From positions 3,300,501 through 3,364,500 of the forward strand of contig NC_019729.1 of assembly GCF_000317475.1 (NCBI RefSeq): a stretch of DNA of 64,000 nt, written 5' to 3'. Each line of letters begins with the position of its first letter. The stretch's first letter is position 1. A program made the translations under genes and the position numbers. The DNA comes from Oscillatoria nigro-viridis PCC 7112. Lineage in GTDB: Bacteria; Cyanobacteriota; Cyanobacteriia; Cyanobacteriales; Microcoleaceae. Shown here one piece after another: positions 43,262 through 54,846 of the stretch. The notes beneath the pieces were generated by a model. It was given only the letters and a program-made list of their open reading frames with translations. It was not told the origin of the DNA and searched no databases.

Positions 43262-44677
43262 CTAGTCTATTGCAGGCAATTGAGAATTGCTGCATTCACC
43301 GCCGAACCGCTGAATTAAACACTCGGCAATTCTGGCTGCTGCACCGGGTTCTCCCATGCGCCGCCAGCCATTTTCAGCGATTAGCTGCAACCTGTCGGGG
43401 TCGCGGAGCAAAGACTGCACGGCGCCGGCAACTTCGGCGGGATGTTTGACTAAAATTAATGACGGGCCTAACAGGCGACTTTGAGCTTCTGCAAAAGCTG
43501 GAGTAAATTGCGGGCCGTTTCCGGGAATGGCGATCGCCGGTTTTCCTAAACCTACAAATTGTTCTGTAGCTGTTCCTGCCATTGCTATTGCTAAATCGGC
43601 TTCGTACAAACAATCGTTAAAACTTTGCTGAGTCAAAATCATCGTGGCGTTTCTCTGCACCAATGTCAAGGGCAATAGCAAATTAGGAGATTCTTTCCGA
43701 ATTTCTCGATCGCTAGAAACAGGAGGTCGCAAAATACTTCCTTCTCGCCGCTGCGTTCTAGTTTCGCCGTCTTGTCGCCAGCCGAAAAATTCTAAACTAG
43801 GTCGCAAAGCTTCTAAATTTAACTCCGGAGAAATGGCTCCAAAAAATAACAATTTGCGATCGGCAAACAGCGACAAAATTCCGGCTACAGCCTCTACTAT
43901 TAGCAGCCAATTAGCATAGGCTTCCGGCGCTCTAGAACCGGGGAGTAAGGTGATGACGAGCGATCGCGACCTTTCCCGAAACTCTGCGTCAGGGCCGTAA
44001 AAACCGGCTGGATTTTCCGGTTCGAGTCCGTCCATCATCGGGTTTCCGAGATTGTAAGCGGGAATTCCCAGCTTTTGTAAAGTCTCGGCGGTGAGCGCGT
44101 CCCTGGCAAAAACGGCCCGACAGCGCGATCGAGTCATCAACCAGCGCTCCCAAGGCAAATAAACCGATCGCGACCAACTCCGCCCACCAAAGACCCTGGA
44201 TTTGCGAGCCAGAGGCCCGTCCTCGTCCCGCAAATAATACTCGGACTTGGCAGTACCGACAAAGGCATAGGGCGCGCCGCTGAGCCAAGCAAACAGCAGC
44301 GGTACAATATCCCCGCAGGCTAAAATAACGCCGTCTTGATTCCCAGACTGTTGTTGAGTCCGCACCCAAGCGCGGATGGCTTTAAACTGAGCGATTGTCA
44401 ACTGAAGCAGCCCGCCTTTGACATCGCGCAAAAATTCCCTCCCGTCCATGTAAATAAAGCCGCCCGAAGGCATCCGCTGCATCGGGCCGATGATGCGGGC
44501 GTTTTCTAGTTGAGCGAAAGCTTGCCCTTCACCCACTAGCGGAAACACGGCTAATTCTGGCGGATGCGGGTGCTGTTGCAGTTCCTGCAAGATGCGAAGG
44601 GCGATCGCGTCTTCTCCGTGGCCGTTACTGAGGCAAAGTAATTTCAATCCCAACTCTCTCAAAAACTCTCTTATCAA
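43262..44677 (-). CDS. lipid-A-disaccharide synthase-related protein (cyanobacterial)
   Basis: A 471-residue GT-B-type protein. LKLLCLSNGHGEDAIALRIL, FPLVGEGQAFAQL, PMQRMPSGGFIYMDGREFLRD (given by its ends) and GNPMMDGLEP match the cyanobacterial family I remember as LpxB-related (TIGR03492). The C-terminal donor-site region is MAGTATEQFVGLGKPAIAIP with GNGPQFTPAFAEAQSRLLG. A UDP-sugar-dependent envelope-lipid or glycan role is inferred, as its substrate is not known. A basic loop (GETRTQRREGSILRPPVSSD) near 335-355 looks like an expansion. Confidence 0.82.
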   Translation of the reverse strand: MIREFLRELGLKLLCLSNGHGEDAIALRILQELQQHPHPPELAVFPLVGEGQAFAQLENARIIGPMQRMPSGGFIYMDGREFLRDVKGGLLQLTIAQFKAIRAWVRTQQQSGNQDGVILACGDIVPLLFAWLSGAPYAFVGTAKSEYYLRDEDGPLARKSRVFGGRSWSRSVYLPWERWLMTRSRCRAVFARDALTAETLQKLGIPAYNLGNPMMDGLEPENPAGFYGPDAEFRERSRSLVITLLPGSRAPEAYANWLLIVEAVAGILSLFADRKLLFFGAISPELNLEALRPSLEFFGWRQDGETRTQRREGSILRPPVSSDREIRKESPNLLLPLTLVQRNATMILTQQSFNDCLYEADLAIAMAGTATEQFVGLGKPAIAIPGNGPQFTPAFAEAQSRLLGPSLILVKHPAEVAGAVQSLLRDPDRLQLIAENGWRRMGEPGAAARIAECLIQRFGGECSNSQLPAID

Positions 44678-45286
44678 AAAATTGCCTGAAAACCCTGCGA
44701 CTTCAGTCTAGGGATGAAAGGCAACTTTACACTTTAGTTTACCAGAAAAATCTTGTTTGAAAGAGTACAAAACACGGTAATAGCGAGCTACAGGAGGCGC
44801 TGCTCAAAATCTATACTGCGCCCAAAGATATCTGGCATTTAACAGCAGTTGATCGGGCTCTGGGATACAACTTCTGAAGCGGCAAAATAACTTGTTTAAT
44901 GTTGGGAGTTACGGCCGCCTGCACTGACAATTGCGCGATCGACAACTGCCATATCTCCGACTAAATAACGCGGCGGTAAGTTTCTGCCCATCTAAATTAC
45001 AGCGGTTCTCAAGCGTGGTGAGGTATGCCCTATGCGCTATGCCCGCGGAGGCCGCGGAGGCCGCGGAGGCCGCGGAGGCCTAGAGTACCTCATATGAGAG
45101 ATCGAAAGGCTATATAGCGATTCTCATAAAGATGAGGTATTTACTAATTAATTAACAATTCCTCAATCCCCCAATCTAAAATCTAAAATCTAAAATCTAA
45201 AATCTAAAATCTAAACTTGTACCTCATATGAGAGTTCGAAAGGCTATAGTATGTATCCAGCCAAGCTCTCAACCATGAGACTCATA
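44678..45286. repeat. 609-nt gene-free region with several tandem and dispersed repeats
   Basis: Positions 45042-45080 are four copies of the 9-mer GGCCGCGGA. Positions 45086-45114 and 45220-45248 are a 29-bp direct repeat (TACCTCATATGAGAG, then ATCG or TTCG, then AAAGGCTATA) with one mismatch, 134 bp apart. Positions 45173-45215 are six AATCTAA heptamers between them. I see no gene. The repeat lies beyond the end of the giant kinase gene. Confidence 0.75.
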
Positions 45287-48200
45287 CTATTTTCTCTCGA
45301 TATATTGGTTTAAAGTATTCCGAATTTGTTTGAGCTGAAATCCCTTAGCAAGTTGGCGCAGCTTCGAGACAAACGGCACTAAATTAGGTTCTAAACTCTC
45401 CAGCTTAGCACTCTCCTCAAAAATTTCTTCAATGTCGCCCATAGCTGCGAGTTTCAAAAGTTTTGCTACTGACTCAGAAGCCGCAGGTAACAGAGAAGAA
45501 TAAGCAGGAAAATCAGCGGCTGGTAACAAACTGGAAGTTTTGCGCTTTTTGTTTTCCGAAGATTCCCCATAAATCCATTCTAGTCCCAAATGCAGGCGCA
45601 ACTGTTCCAAAAAGTGATTTGCTTCGATCGGTTTGGGAAGAAAATCATCGTACCCTGCGAGGATGCTATCTTGCTGCGTAGCCGCGAAAACGCTAGCTGA
45701 CATAGCCATTAACACGACATCTTTTCCTTCCGGCAACTGCCGCAGTTTTCTTGCAGTTTCTAAGCCATCCATTACAGGCATCCGCAAGTCCATTAAAATC
45801 ACATCCGGTTGAAATTCAACTGTTTTGCAGAGGCATTCTTGCCCGTTTTGGGCCTCTGCAACCTCAAATCCCAAACGCCGCAGCAGCCTGCACAACAAAT
45901 CGCGATCCAGTTGATTGTCCTCCACGATTAGCACTTTCCGCTTGTTGCCGACAAAACCGACAAGCCAGCGTTTTTCCTGCAAAGGAGACACCTCCAAGTA
46001 CCGTTTAGCTGCTGGCAATTCTAAATCTAGCCAAAAAGTGCTGCCTTTTCCTAAAGTGCTGTGGACGCGAATTTCGGCACCCATTAGTTTGGCTAATTTC
46101 TGGCTAATCGAGAGTCCGAGACCTGTACCTTCAACAAACGTATTGCCTCCTACTTGGTGGAAAGGCAAAAATATTTCTTCTAACTTGCTTCGCTCTATTC
46201 CCGTGCCGGTATCCTCGACTTGAAAGCGGATTTTTAAAGCGTGTTTGGCTGCGATCGCATTATGGGCGAAGCGCATATAATTTTGTTTCAGTTCCGAACT
46301 CAAAGTCGAGAACTTATAACTTTCTCCTTGCCCTAGACTCCAGGCTCCTGTGCCGACATAGCCGACTTTGAAAGTCACACCGCCACTGCTAGTAAATTTA
46401 ACGGCATTGCTGAGTAAATTTATGAGAATTTGGCGCAATCTTTTTGGATCCACACGAACGCAGCTAGGCAGGGGAGAGACTTGTTCGTAATGGAATAAAA
46501 TTTCTTTTTGAGAGGCCCGCATCTGAAATAGATCGGCAATGTTTTTCATAAAATTTATAAAATTTAACTCTTCCGGGTAGAGTTCCATTTTTCTAGCTTC
46601 AATTTTGGAAAGATCTAAAACATCGTCGATTAACATCAGCAGGTGTTGACCGCACTGCAGAATATTGCTGAGACTTTCTTGCTGATCTGAGTTTAAGTCT
46701 TTGTCGGTTTTGAGGATTTGAGTGTAACCTAAAACGCCGTTTAAAGGCGTGCGTAGTTCGTGGCTCATGTTGGCAAGAAATTCGCTTTTGGCGCGGTTGG
46801 CGCTTTCTGCGGCTAATGCAGCTTGTTGGAGGGCAGATTCTGCAAGTTTGCGATCGACAATTTCCGTTTGTGCTTGTTCAAATAGCGTCGATTGCTGGAT
46901 CGCGATCGCCAATTGCACGCACAATTGCCGGAGGGATTCTATTTCTGAGGAATCCCAGGGACGGGGGCCGCTGCAATCCTGGGCGATCAGCAGTCCCCAG
47001 AGCTGATTTTCTGCCGTCGGTTGGACTTGGGAAATGCTTTCTCTTGCTTTTAAAATTGGGACTATTAAGTTAGCTTTTACTTCAATTCCTTCGAGAAATT
47101 TCATGTGGCATTCCGTCAAATTTTCCCGGTAAATATCTTCCATACATCTAATATAACCTTGCTGATAAACTTCAACAAATTTTTCTTTAAAACAGCCATC
47201 AACATTGTTAAGATTGAGCAGCGAAATTCTATCTTTTGCTACGGATTCGACAACTACAATACCGCTCCAGTCGGGATTAAATCGGTAAATAACTGTGCGG
47301 TCTGTTTGCAAAAATTGCCGCACTTCTTCGACAGCAGTTGTCAGGAGTTCTTCTAAATTTAGGGAGGAGCGAATGCGATCGAGCATGGCAACTACTAGCC
47401 GTTCTCGCCTTAATTGCTGCTGCAGGGCCATCTCCGCTTGTTTGCGTTCGGTGATGTCGGTAATTACTCCCACTAACCCGATTAAATGACCAGTTTCATC
47501 TTTAATGCCGTCGGCGCGAAATAAAGTTGTTACCAGTTGATTGCTTTTAGTGTTGATTTTGAGTTCGCCTTGCCAAGATTTGCCTTTACGGATCGTTTTA
47601 AACATTTCTAGCAGCACTTTAGTTTGGGGGTAAAGTGCTTTTAATCCGCCTGCTGTGTTTAGTTCTTCTGCGGTGTAGCCGTACTGTTGAACAAAGGCTT
47701 GATTGTGGTAGAGCGATCGCCCTGTCAAGTCAGCAATCCCGATCGCATCGCTGGTGCTTTCCACCGCTTGAGTAACTCGCAGCAAATCTAATTCTGCTTG
47801 TTTGCGATCGCTAATATCAGTAATAGTGCCGATATAGCCTTTAATTTCCTGCTTGTCTCCGATTTCTGCAATTGCCTGACCGATCACCCAGATTACACGA
47901 CCGTCTGGACGCTGAAAGCGGTATTCTGATTTAAAAGGAATTTTCTCAATAATTGCTCGATGCCATTCATTTTTCACCCGCTCCATATCATCGGGATGTA
48001 TGGCATTCATCCAGCCAGTTTCTGCTGCTAATTCTGCGTTTAATCCCGTAATTTCGCTCCAGCGCTGATTCACATAAAGGCAATTTCCCAAGGTGTCGGT
48101 GTGAAATATGCAAACTGGCGATGCTTCTGCTAAAGTTTGGTACCGGCGCTGGCTCGATCGCAGGGCAGATTCTACCTGTTTTCGATTAGTTATATCGCGG

Positions 48201-50482
48201 ACTATAGAAATGATTTCGCCACCGACAAGCATTGTCAGCGACAATTCTTGAGGGAACTTAGTACCGTCCCGGCGCTGACCGATAGCTTCTAGATTGCAGT
48301 ACCCTTTTTGCAGGAGCATCGGCATTATTTGTAGTTCAAAAAAAATATTTTCTGCTTTGCTGTAGAGCATTTTCCATTTCTTCCCGTACAGTTCGCTACG
48401 GCTAGCCAAGGCGTACATTTTGAGATAAGCGTCGTTTGAATAAATACATTCTTTATTATTATTAAAAATGGCGATTCCGTCATAAGCAGCCGCCATTGCT
48501 ACTGCTTGTCGCTGGAGTTGGGACTCTGCTTGTTTGCGAGAGGTAATGTCGTGACCGACTGAGTAGATTAAACCTTCTTCGCTAAATGGCGATGCCGTCC
48601 ACAGGAAGTATTTGTAAGAACCGTCTTTGCAGATGTAGCGGTTTTCAAAGGAGATACTGGACGTACCCGCTATTAGTTTTGCTCCTTCGGCTGCGGTGGC
48701 TTTTCGATCGTCTGGATGAACAAAGTCAATCATTGGCTTGGCAAACAATTCGCTAATACTGTAGCCTAAAGCTGTTGACCAAGCGGGGTTTAAACGTTTA
48801 AAATAGCCGTCAAAACCTATAATGCAAAGCAAGTCTAAGGAGATGGTAAAAAAACGATCGCGCTCTGTTTGTGCCTGCTTTAATTCAGTGATATCCATCA
48901 CTAAACCGTCCCAGAGAATATCGCCTTCGCTGCCAGATTTACTTTCATTATTGAGCCTTTCTGGTCTCGCAGCTCCTTGCAGCCACTTAACTTTTCCAGA
49001 TGGTAAATTCTGCCGCCACTGCTGCTGCCAAGGTTCCAGCTTAGTGGCTGAAATTGCGATCGATGCTTTTAAATCTAAGAGATCGTCGGCGTGAATTCCG
49101 CTGAAAATCAGTTCCGCATTTTGCTCGATTGCTTCTGCTTCTAATTCGTAGAGTTGGCGGCTGCCTGAAGAGATGTAGGGGAAAGACATTTTTCCAGTTG
49201 CTGACATTCGTAATTGATAAATTGTTCCCGGCAGGTTAGCTACCAATTTTTGAAACCGAGCTTCGCTTTGTTCCAGGGCTTTTTGTTGCTGTCTGTATTC
49301 GGTAAAATCTCTAATTGTACCCACTATTACTTTACTGCCGTCTGCTATTTGGAAGACGCTTTTTTTGGTAGAAATTATGTGTTGTTTCCCGGCAGAGTCT
49401 GTGAATTTTTCTTCGGTTTCCAAGCAGACACCCGTTGTCAATACTTCTTCATCTTTTGTCCAAAAAACAGCAGCTTCTGATTGGGGGAAAAAGTCATAAT
49501 CTGATTTGCCGATCAGTTCTTGCCGCGAGCGGCCGACCAACTGACAAAAAGCATCATTTAATATCATCCAGCGGTGTTGCTCGTCTTTGACAAAAATTGG
49601 GTCGGGCGTAGCATTTATGGTGTGGTTTAAAAATTCTTCTGACGCTTTCAGTTTGGCTTCGTAGCGGTAGCGATCGCTCACGTCCAACACTACTTCGATT
49701 ATCCGGTAGATAGACCCGTCCAGGCGGCGGATGCAGCGCAGGGAAACTCGCGTGTGAACTATTTCGCTGTCTTGTTTCAGCCACCTTTTGTCTGAGATGT
49801 AACCGTCTATCTTACCTGCTAACATCTGAGAAAACTTTTCACAATTAGCCTCCAAATCCTCTGGATGAGTCAACTCTAGCCAATTCTTTTGCACGAGTTC
49901 GTAGCGCTCATAGCCCAGCAAATTGCACAGGGCATCGTTAACTTCTATCCAGTGGCAATTTAGAGGAATTTCGCGGTCAATAATTGGAGCGATGATGGCA
50001 ATGCCGATCAGAGAATTTTCCACCACCGAGCGATATTTTTCTTCACTTTTTCGCAAAGCATCTTGACTGTTCTGGCGTTCTATGGCGTAACGGAGCGATC
50101 GAATTAACAGTTCGCTGTCGATTTTTCTTTTTACCAAATAATCCTGTACGCCGACCGAAATCAACCGCAGGGCAAGTTCTTCGTCGTTTTGGGCGGTCAG
50201 AACTACGATCGGCACATTTACCCCGTACTCTTGTACCCGAGCCACCGTCTCGATTCCCAGACTATCTGGCAGTGAAAGGTCTAATAAAATTATGTCAAAA
50301 GTTTCTTGATTCAATCGCTCCTGCGCTTCGCTGAGGCGCTCTACTTTCGTCAGCAATATACGCTGCGAGCCACCTATTTCTGACAGCAAATCTTCAATCA
50401 GCTCAGCTTCTTGAGGGTTGTCTTCTACTAACAAAACTTTAAAGCAGATAGGAGGCAAAGCTAAGTTAAAAACTGCTTTCAT
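45287..50482 (-). CDS. hybrid sensor kinase: receiver, seven PAS, phytochrome-like GAF, HisKA, HATPase, receiver
   Basis: A 1731-residue protein. Rough order: receiver 14-135 ([12 protein letters not shown]), PAS/PAC units at about 150-1030 (for example [60 protein letters not shown]), GAF about 1045-1215, HisKA about 1235-1300 ([20 protein letters not shown]), HATPase_c ([27 protein letters not shown]), C-terminal receiver ([16 protein letters not shown]) and a helical tail without an evident HPt His. The GAF contains FNPDWSG and [20 protein letters not shown], with a Cys-His at the position where cyanobacteriochromes attach bilin, so a light sensor is possible. No transmembrane helix. The partner may be the receiver-kinase at 50893. 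Confidence 0.9.
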   Translation of the reverse strand: MKAVFNLALPPICFKVLLVEDNPQEAELIEDLLSEIGGSQRILLTKVERLSEAQERLNQETFDIILLDLSLPDSLGIETVARVQEYGVNVPIVVLTAQNDEELALRLISVGVQDYLVKRKIDSELLIRSLRYAIERQNSQDALRKSEEKYRSVVENSLIGIAIIAPIIDREIPLNCHWIEVNDALCNLLGYERYELVQKNWLELTHPEDLEANCEKFSQMLAGKIDGYISDKRWLKQDSEIVHTRVSLRCIRRLDGSIYRIIEVVLDVSDRYRYEAKLKASEEFLNHTINATPDPIFVKDEQHRWMILNDAFCQLVGRSRQELIGKSDYDFFPQSEAAVFWTKDEEVLTTGVCLETEEKFTDSAGKQHIISTKKSVFQIADGSKVIVGTIRDFTEYRQQQKALEQSEARFQKLVANLPGTIYQLRMSATGKMSFPYISSGSRQLYELEAEAIEQNAELIFSGIHADDLLDLKASIAISATKLEPWQQQWRQNLPSGKVKWLQGAARPERLNNESKSGSEGDILWDGLVMDITELKQAQTERDRFFTISLDLLCIIGFDGYFKRLNPAWSTALGYSISELFAKPMIDFVHPDDRKATAAEGAKLIAGTSSISFENRYICKDGSYKYFLWTASPFSEEGLIYSVGHDITSRKQAESQLQRQAVAMAAAYDGIAIFNNNKECIYSNDAYLKMYALASRSELYGKKWKMLYSKAENIFFELQIMPMLLQKGYCNLEAIGQRRDGTKFPQELSLTMLVGGEIISIVRDITNRKQVESALRSSQRRYQTLAEASPVCIFHTDTLGNCLYVNQRWSEITGLNAELAAETGWMNAIHPDDMERVKNEWHRAIIEKIPFKSEYRFQRPDGRVIWVIGQAIAEIGDKQEIKGYIGTITDISDRKQAELDLLRVTQAVESTSDAIGIADLTGRSLYHNQAFVQQYGYTAEELNTAGGLKALYPQTKVLLEMFKTIRKGKSWQGELKINTKSNQLVTTLFRADGIKDETGHLIGLVGVITDITERKQAEMALQQQLRRERLVVAMLDRIRSSLNLEELLTTAVEEVRQFLQTDRTVIYRFNPDWSGIVVVESVAKDRISLLNLNNVDGCFKEKFVEVYQQGYIRCMEDIYRENLTECHMKFLEGIEVKANLIVPILKARESISQVQPTAENQLWGLLIAQDCSGPRPWDSSEIESLRQLCVQLAIAIQQSTLFEQAQTEIVDRKLAESALQQAALAAESANRAKSEFLANMSHELRTPLNGVLGYTQILKTDKDLNSDQQESLSNILQCGQHLLMLIDDVLDLSKIEARKMELYPEELNFINFMKNIADLFQMRASQKEILFHYEQVSPLPSCVRVDPKRLRQILINLLSNAVKFTSSGGVTFKVGYVGTGAWSLGQGESYKFSTLSSELKQNYMRFAHNAIAAKHALKIRFQVEDTGTGIERSKLEEIFLPFHQVGGNTFVEGTGLGLSISQKLAKLMGAEIRVHSTLGKGSTFWLDLELPAAKRYLEVSPLQEKRWLVGFVGNKRKVLIVEDNQLDRDLLCRLLRRLGFEVAEAQNGQECLCKTVEFQPDVILMDLRMPVMDGLETARKLRQLPEGKDVVLMAMSASVFAATQQDSILAGYDDFLPKPIEANHFLEQLRLHLGLEWIYGESSENKKRKTSSLLPAADFPAYSSLLPAASESVAKLLKLAAMGDIEEIFEESAKLESLEPNLVPFVSKLRQLAKGFQLKQIRNTLNQYIERK

Positions 50483-50892
50483 AATATTTTTAAATTAAGT
50501 AAATATTAAACTAACTTGAATTTTACCTTTTATTTTCAGGACAGTCATTCAATTGCACGTACAGATACATCGACCGTCAGATTTGGGAGGGTAAGCAAGC
50601 GCTACAAAAATTTTGTTTAATTATTAAAATTCTATCACGCACCAACTAGACTGTCAACGCAAAATAATTTTTATTCTAACTTGCCATTTATATCACTTAA
50701 AAGAATAATGCAACTGTAGCCCATCTTCCCACCCCGATAGTCACCGTCATTCCCAATTATTCAATGCTTTTATCTACACTATTAAATAGTATTAACTCCT
50801 AGATTGTACCTTCCAAGTTAGGAGTTAAAATATATAAAATACTTAATTTCACCAATTTATATCTTATACCTTTTGCCGAAAGTATGTCTCAA
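50483..50892. other. 410-nt A/T-rich intergenic region
   Basis: Lies between two co-directional kinase genes. Very A/T-rich, no repeats of the window's families. It must contain the promoter of the giant kinase; I see no gene or clear terminator. Confidence 0.5.
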
Positions 50893-52185
50893 TTAAGCGA
50901 GAGTAAAGTAAAAAGTTGAACCTTGCTCCGGTTCCGATTCCACCCAGATAGATCCGCCGTGAAGTTCCACAATTTTTTGACAAATTGCTAAACCAATACC
51001 TGTCCCAGAATATTCTCTTTGAGTGTGCAAGCGCTGGAAAATTTGAAAGATACGTTTTTGATGCTGGGGAGCAATCCCAATTCCATTATCTGAGACACAA
51101 ATTAACCAGTTTTCATCCTGTTTGCAAGCGGTAATATGAACCACAGGCGGTACATCGTGGCGATATTTAATCGCATTGCTGACTAAATTTTGAAAAAGCT
51201 GTACGAGTTGAGAAATATCCCCCATTACCGTTGGTAATTCGCTGTAGGTGACAACGGCTTTAGCCTCGCGGATCGCCCCTTGCAAGTTCGCGAGTGCTTG
51301 CTCGACTGCATGATTGCAATCTGTCAGTTGAAAAGGTTTCCGACTCCGGCCAACGCGCGAATATTCGAGTAAATCGTCAATTAAATTTTGCATTCTGGTG
51401 CAGCCCTGAACGATATTGCCGATAAACTTACTACCTTGGCTGTCGAGTTGGTCTTTGTAGCGTTTTTCTAAAAGTTGAGCGTAACTGGCAATGGTTGCTA
51501 AAGGCGCTTGCAGGTCATGAGAAGCCACATAAGCAAATTGTTCTAGTTCTGCATTTGAACGCGCTAATTCTTGGTTAGATTTTAATAGAGCAGATTCGGC
51601 GCGCTGGCGGTGCGATATCTCTTGTTGGAGTACCAAATTTTGCTCTTGCAGAGCTTTTTCTACGGCGCGACGGGTGCTGATTTCTTGTTGCAGGATTTGG
51701 TTTTTTTCTTGGAGCGTTTTTTCTACTGCTAAGCGGCTCGTGATTTCTTCTTGCAGCAGCACATTTTGTTCTTTTAGCTGCTTTTGTAAATTCCGCAGGC
51801 TGAGGTGACTTTCGATGCGGGCGAGCACTTCTTCAAACTGAAATGGCTTGCTGATATAGTCAACAGCCCCCACAGCAAATGCGTTTACTTTGTCGAAAAC
51901 TTCATCTTTAGCGCTGATAAAAATTACCGGAATTTCGCGAGTTTTAGGCTCTAATTTCAAGTGCTGACAAACTTCGTAACCGTTCATTTCCGGCATCATT
52001 ATGTCGAGCAAAATCAAATCGGGTGGATTAGAATTGCAGGCTCTCAAAGCCATTTTTCCGTTAATCACGCAGCGGGGGATGTACCCCCTCTGAGTCAACA
52101 TCGTAGACAACAGACGCAGGTTTTCTGCTGTATCGTCTACTACTAAAATGTTTCCTAACGACGTTCTTGGTTGGTTATTGTTCAT
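50893..52185 (-). CDS. receiver-coiled-coil-histidine kinase
   Basis: A 430-residue soluble protein. The receiver domain (about 12-130) has DLILLDIMMPEMNG and YISKPFQ. A long coiled coil (about 135-205) is built from repeated units (LQEEITSRLAVEKTLQEKNQ, LQQEISTRRAVEKALQEQNL). HisKA has His in YVASHDLQAPLATIASYAQL. HATPase_c has LVSNAIKY, DNGIGIAPQHQ and GTGIGLAICQ. The HDLQAPL type resembles kinases that pair with phytochromes in cyanobacteria. No output domain, so it likely relays to another regulator. Confidence 0.9.
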   Translation of the reverse strand: MNNNQPRTSLGNILVVDDTAENLRLLSTMLTQRGYIPRCVINGKMALRACNSNPPDLILLDIMMPEMNGYEVCQHLKLEPKTREIPVIFISAKDEVFDKVNAFAVGAVDYISKPFQFEEVLARIESHLSLRNLQKQLKEQNVLLQEEITSRLAVEKTLQEKNQILQQEISTRRAVEKALQEQNLVLQQEISHRQRAESALLKSNQELARSNAELEQFAYVASHDLQAPLATIASYAQLLEKRYKDQLDSQGSKFIGNIVQGCTRMQNLIDDLLEYSRVGRSRKPFQLTDCNHAVEQALANLQGAIREAKAVVTYSELPTVMGDISQLVQLFQNLVSNAIKYRHDVPPVVHITACKQDENWLICVSDNGIGIAPQHQKRIFQIFQRLHTQREYSGTGIGLAICQKIVELHGGSIWVESEPEQGSTFYFTLA

Positions 52186-52367
52186 TGATTATTTTCTAGT
52201 TCCTGTTTTCTTCACAAAAAAGGTTGGCAGCTATTTTATTTAGGACTTACAGAAAATACCCGGTTTCTAGTAGGAATATAGCAAAAAAAAACGAGGAATC
52301 CGCTCATAAACCGGGTGTTTAGCCGTTTGTGCACAAGCAAGTCTTGTTATTGTTCGTTTACTAATCC

Positions 52368-54686
52368 TCAAATCCCCAGCAGCAGAGTCAGAACATTATT
52401 GTCCCAAGCCAATCCTTTGTCTAAAACTTTAAATCCCGCGACTTTGCACATAGCTTCTAAAGCAGTAGCTGTAGGCAGCCACCACCACGCCGCAAAATTG
52501 TTCATGTCAAAAACTGCTTTCTCAGTTATCCCTATAAGTGGGTTGTTGTTGAGGTAGGGCTGCCAGTAAGCTGTTAAAATAGCTCGTTCTGCGTCGTCCA
52601 AAGCGGGAATAAACATTACTGCAGAAGCGGGAAGTTCATAGCGTCCTAACTCATTCTCTATAACTTCTTGGGTAATAGCTGAAGTGAAAACTAAATGCTC
52701 GCGAGTTATCTGACGCAAGGCAACTAAAATCTGCAACGGATGGGGGTGATGGTACAAAACTCCTGCACAGTGAACTACATCGTAAGGCTCGCCAATTTCT
52801 GCAAGCTGCATCTGAGTTATATCTCGATTGATACAATTATAATTAGCAATATTTAAACTTGTCATCCGATCGTGAAAATCTTGCCACCAGTGGAGGGATG
52901 CCGGCATGGCATCAATCATTGTCAGAGAAACTGCACCGTATTTGCTAGCTACAGATACTTTTTCGCTGACAGTTCCCCACAAGCCGCCGACTTCTGCAAA
53001 AGTCTTGCCTTTGACTACTCGGGCAATGTAGCGATCGCGAATATCCTTAGCTTCTAACTCTAATAATATATTAGATTCCCCTGTTTGACGCTGTTTTTCT
53101 AAAAAATCCTCTAATTTTTGGGATATTTCTGGATCTTTTGGTCTAATTTCTAATGCCATCAAGTACAACATTATGGCTTCGTTAATCCGATCGCTCTCAG
53201 CAAACTTTTGGGCTATTTCGCAGTAAAATTCAGGAGCGTGGAGTGGCTGCATTTCGTGGTGATAGTAGCTAGTTGCTACATCGGAATCTACCGGAGTTCT
53301 TTTAATTAGAGCCTCACCTAACTTTATGTAAATTTTCGGTAGAGACGGGTCGATTTGAAGCGCACAAAGGTAGGCGGAAACAGCATCGTTCCATGCGTGA
53401 ATTCCACTCAAAGCATCGCCTAAATTGTAATAAGACCAAGAAATAGTGGGATTAAGTTCAATAGCACGTCGGTAAGCGGTAGCTGCGGCTTTCCACTGTT
53501 GGGTTTTTAACAGCGCTTCTCCTAAATTGTGGTAAGTCCAAGAGAATTCTGGATTGAGTGCGATCGCCCGCCGATAAGCGAGTGTTGCTGCTGCAAACTT
53601 TTGAAGTTTAACTAAAGTCAAAGCTAAGTTATAATGAGACCAAAATAAATCCGCATTTAGTGCGATCGCCCGTTCGTATGCAGCCTCAGCTTCTGACCAT
53701 TTTTCTAGCTTAAAAAGAGCATCTCCTAACTTGTGAAAAGCTGCGAAAAAATTCGGGTCTACTTCAGTAGCGCGCTGGTAAGCTGCGGCGGATTCAGACC
53801 ATTCTTCTAATCGATCGCAAGCTGCACCGATGCTGTAGTAAGACCAAGAAAAATCCGGGTTAATTTCAACAGCCGTGCGGTAGGCGATCGCAGCTTCTTG
53901 CCATTTTTCTAAATTGAGCAGCACGCTGCCTAAGTTGTAGTATGACAAAAAAGAATTGGGATTTAAATCAATACTTTTTCGGTAGGCAGCCTCCGCTTCG
54001 CGCCAGAGTTCCTTAGCTTGCAAAACATTGCCTAATTTGTAATAAAACTCCGAAATCTCCGGCTGGAGTTGAATAGCTTTGCGGTAGTGAATAATAGCTT
54101 CGTCCCACTTTTTTAGCTCGCTAGCAGCTTCTGCTAATTGGCAGTAAGCTTCGCAAAAACTCGGGTTTAAATAAATCGTGCGGTGGTAACAAGTCAGGGC
54201 TTTTTCTGGCTTGTTTTGCGCCAACAAAGTATTACCTAAATCGAGATATTCTTCCGCTATCTCTATCGGTTCAACCATGAGTGCTTGATACCAAAAGTCT
54301 GCTGCTTCTTCAGCTTGACCGGCTTGGGTAAATATCCGGCTCAAATTACGGTAAAATCCTGCAAAGTTTGGTTGCAGGGAGATGGCTTTTTGGTAACAGG
54401 CGATCGCCTCTTGCCACTGTTCCAAAGTCGCGTAGAGAGTGCCGAGGTTAGCAAAAGCTTCGGCAAAATCCGGTTGGTGGGCGATCGCAACTTTATACCA
54501 ATACCTTGCGTCTTCTAGTTTACCCTGAGCTTGCAGCGCCTTTCCTAGGGTTTTGCAAGTCTCTGCTGAATTGGGTTCAGATGCCAAAACTTGTTGGCAA
54601 AGTGCGATCGCCCGATCGAAGTTGCCTGTAGCTAAATAAAGTTCTGCCTGTTGCTGAAAATTCACCTGCGCTGTTTCCGAATTCAT
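52368..54686 (-). CDS. TPR-repeat protein with C-terminal class I methyltransferase domain
   Basis: A 772-residue protein. About 15 consecutive TPR units (about 10-530), e.g. LGTLYATLEQWQEAIACYQK and LGDALFKLEKWSEAEAAYER. The C-terminal 220 residues are a SAM-dependent methyltransferase: motif I FAEVGGLWGTVSEK (a variant of the usual DIGCGxG), acidic VSLTMIDAMPASLHWW, and YDVVHCAGVLYHHPHPLQIL. TPR-MT and TPR-GT fusions are common in cyanobacterial glycan loci; together with the divergent glycosyltransferases this suggests modification of a surface polysaccharide or glycoprotein. The first four TPRs closely resemble those of the radical-SAM protein at 671-2254. Divergent from the GT at 54847 (160 nt). 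Confidence 0.87.
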   Translation of the reverse strand: MNSETAQVNFQQQAELYLATGNFDRAIALCQQVLASEPNSAETCKTLGKALQAQGKLEDARYWYKVAIAHQPDFAEAFANLGTLYATLEQWQEAIACYQKAISLQPNFAGFYRNLSRIFTQAGQAEEAADFWYQALMVEPIEIAEEYLDLGNTLLAQNKPEKALTCYHRTIYLNPSFCEAYCQLAEAASELKKWDEAIIHYRKAIQLQPEISEFYYKLGNVLQAKELWREAEAAYRKSIDLNPNSFLSYYNLGSVLLNLEKWQEAAIAYRTAVEINPDFSWSYYSIGAACDRLEEWSESAAAYQRATEVDPNFFAAFHKLGDALFKLEKWSEAEAAYERAIALNADLFWSHYNLALTLVKLQKFAAATLAYRRAIALNPEFSWTYHNLGEALLKTQQWKAAATAYRRAIELNPTISWSYYNLGDALSGIHAWNDAVSAYLCALQIDPSLPKIYIKLGEALIKRTPVDSDVATSYYHHEMQPLHAPEFYCEIAQKFAESDRINEAIMLYLMALEIRPKDPEISQKLEDFLEKQRQTGESNILLELEAKDIRDRYIARVVKGKTFAEVGGLWGTVSEKVSVASKYGAVSLTMIDAMPASLHWWQDFHDRMTSLNIANYNCINRDITQMQLAEIGEPYDVVHCAGVLYHHPHPLQILVALRQITREHLVFTSAITQEVIENELGRYELPASAVMFIPALDDAERAILTAYWQPYLNNNPLIGITEKAVFDMNNFAAWWWLPTATALEAMCKVAGFKVLDKGLAWDNNVLTLLLGI

Positions 54687-54846
54687 TTTTTATTTTCCTT
54701 TTGAGTCATGATTACCTGTAAAATTATATGCTACAATTTCCCAAACTTCAAGTTTTTGTAAGTAGAGCTACCGAACACAGAATAATGCTGAAGGTCCGCC
54801 ACATTCATCTAAACTAGATCATCATAGGTTAACAGCGAGCTAAATA

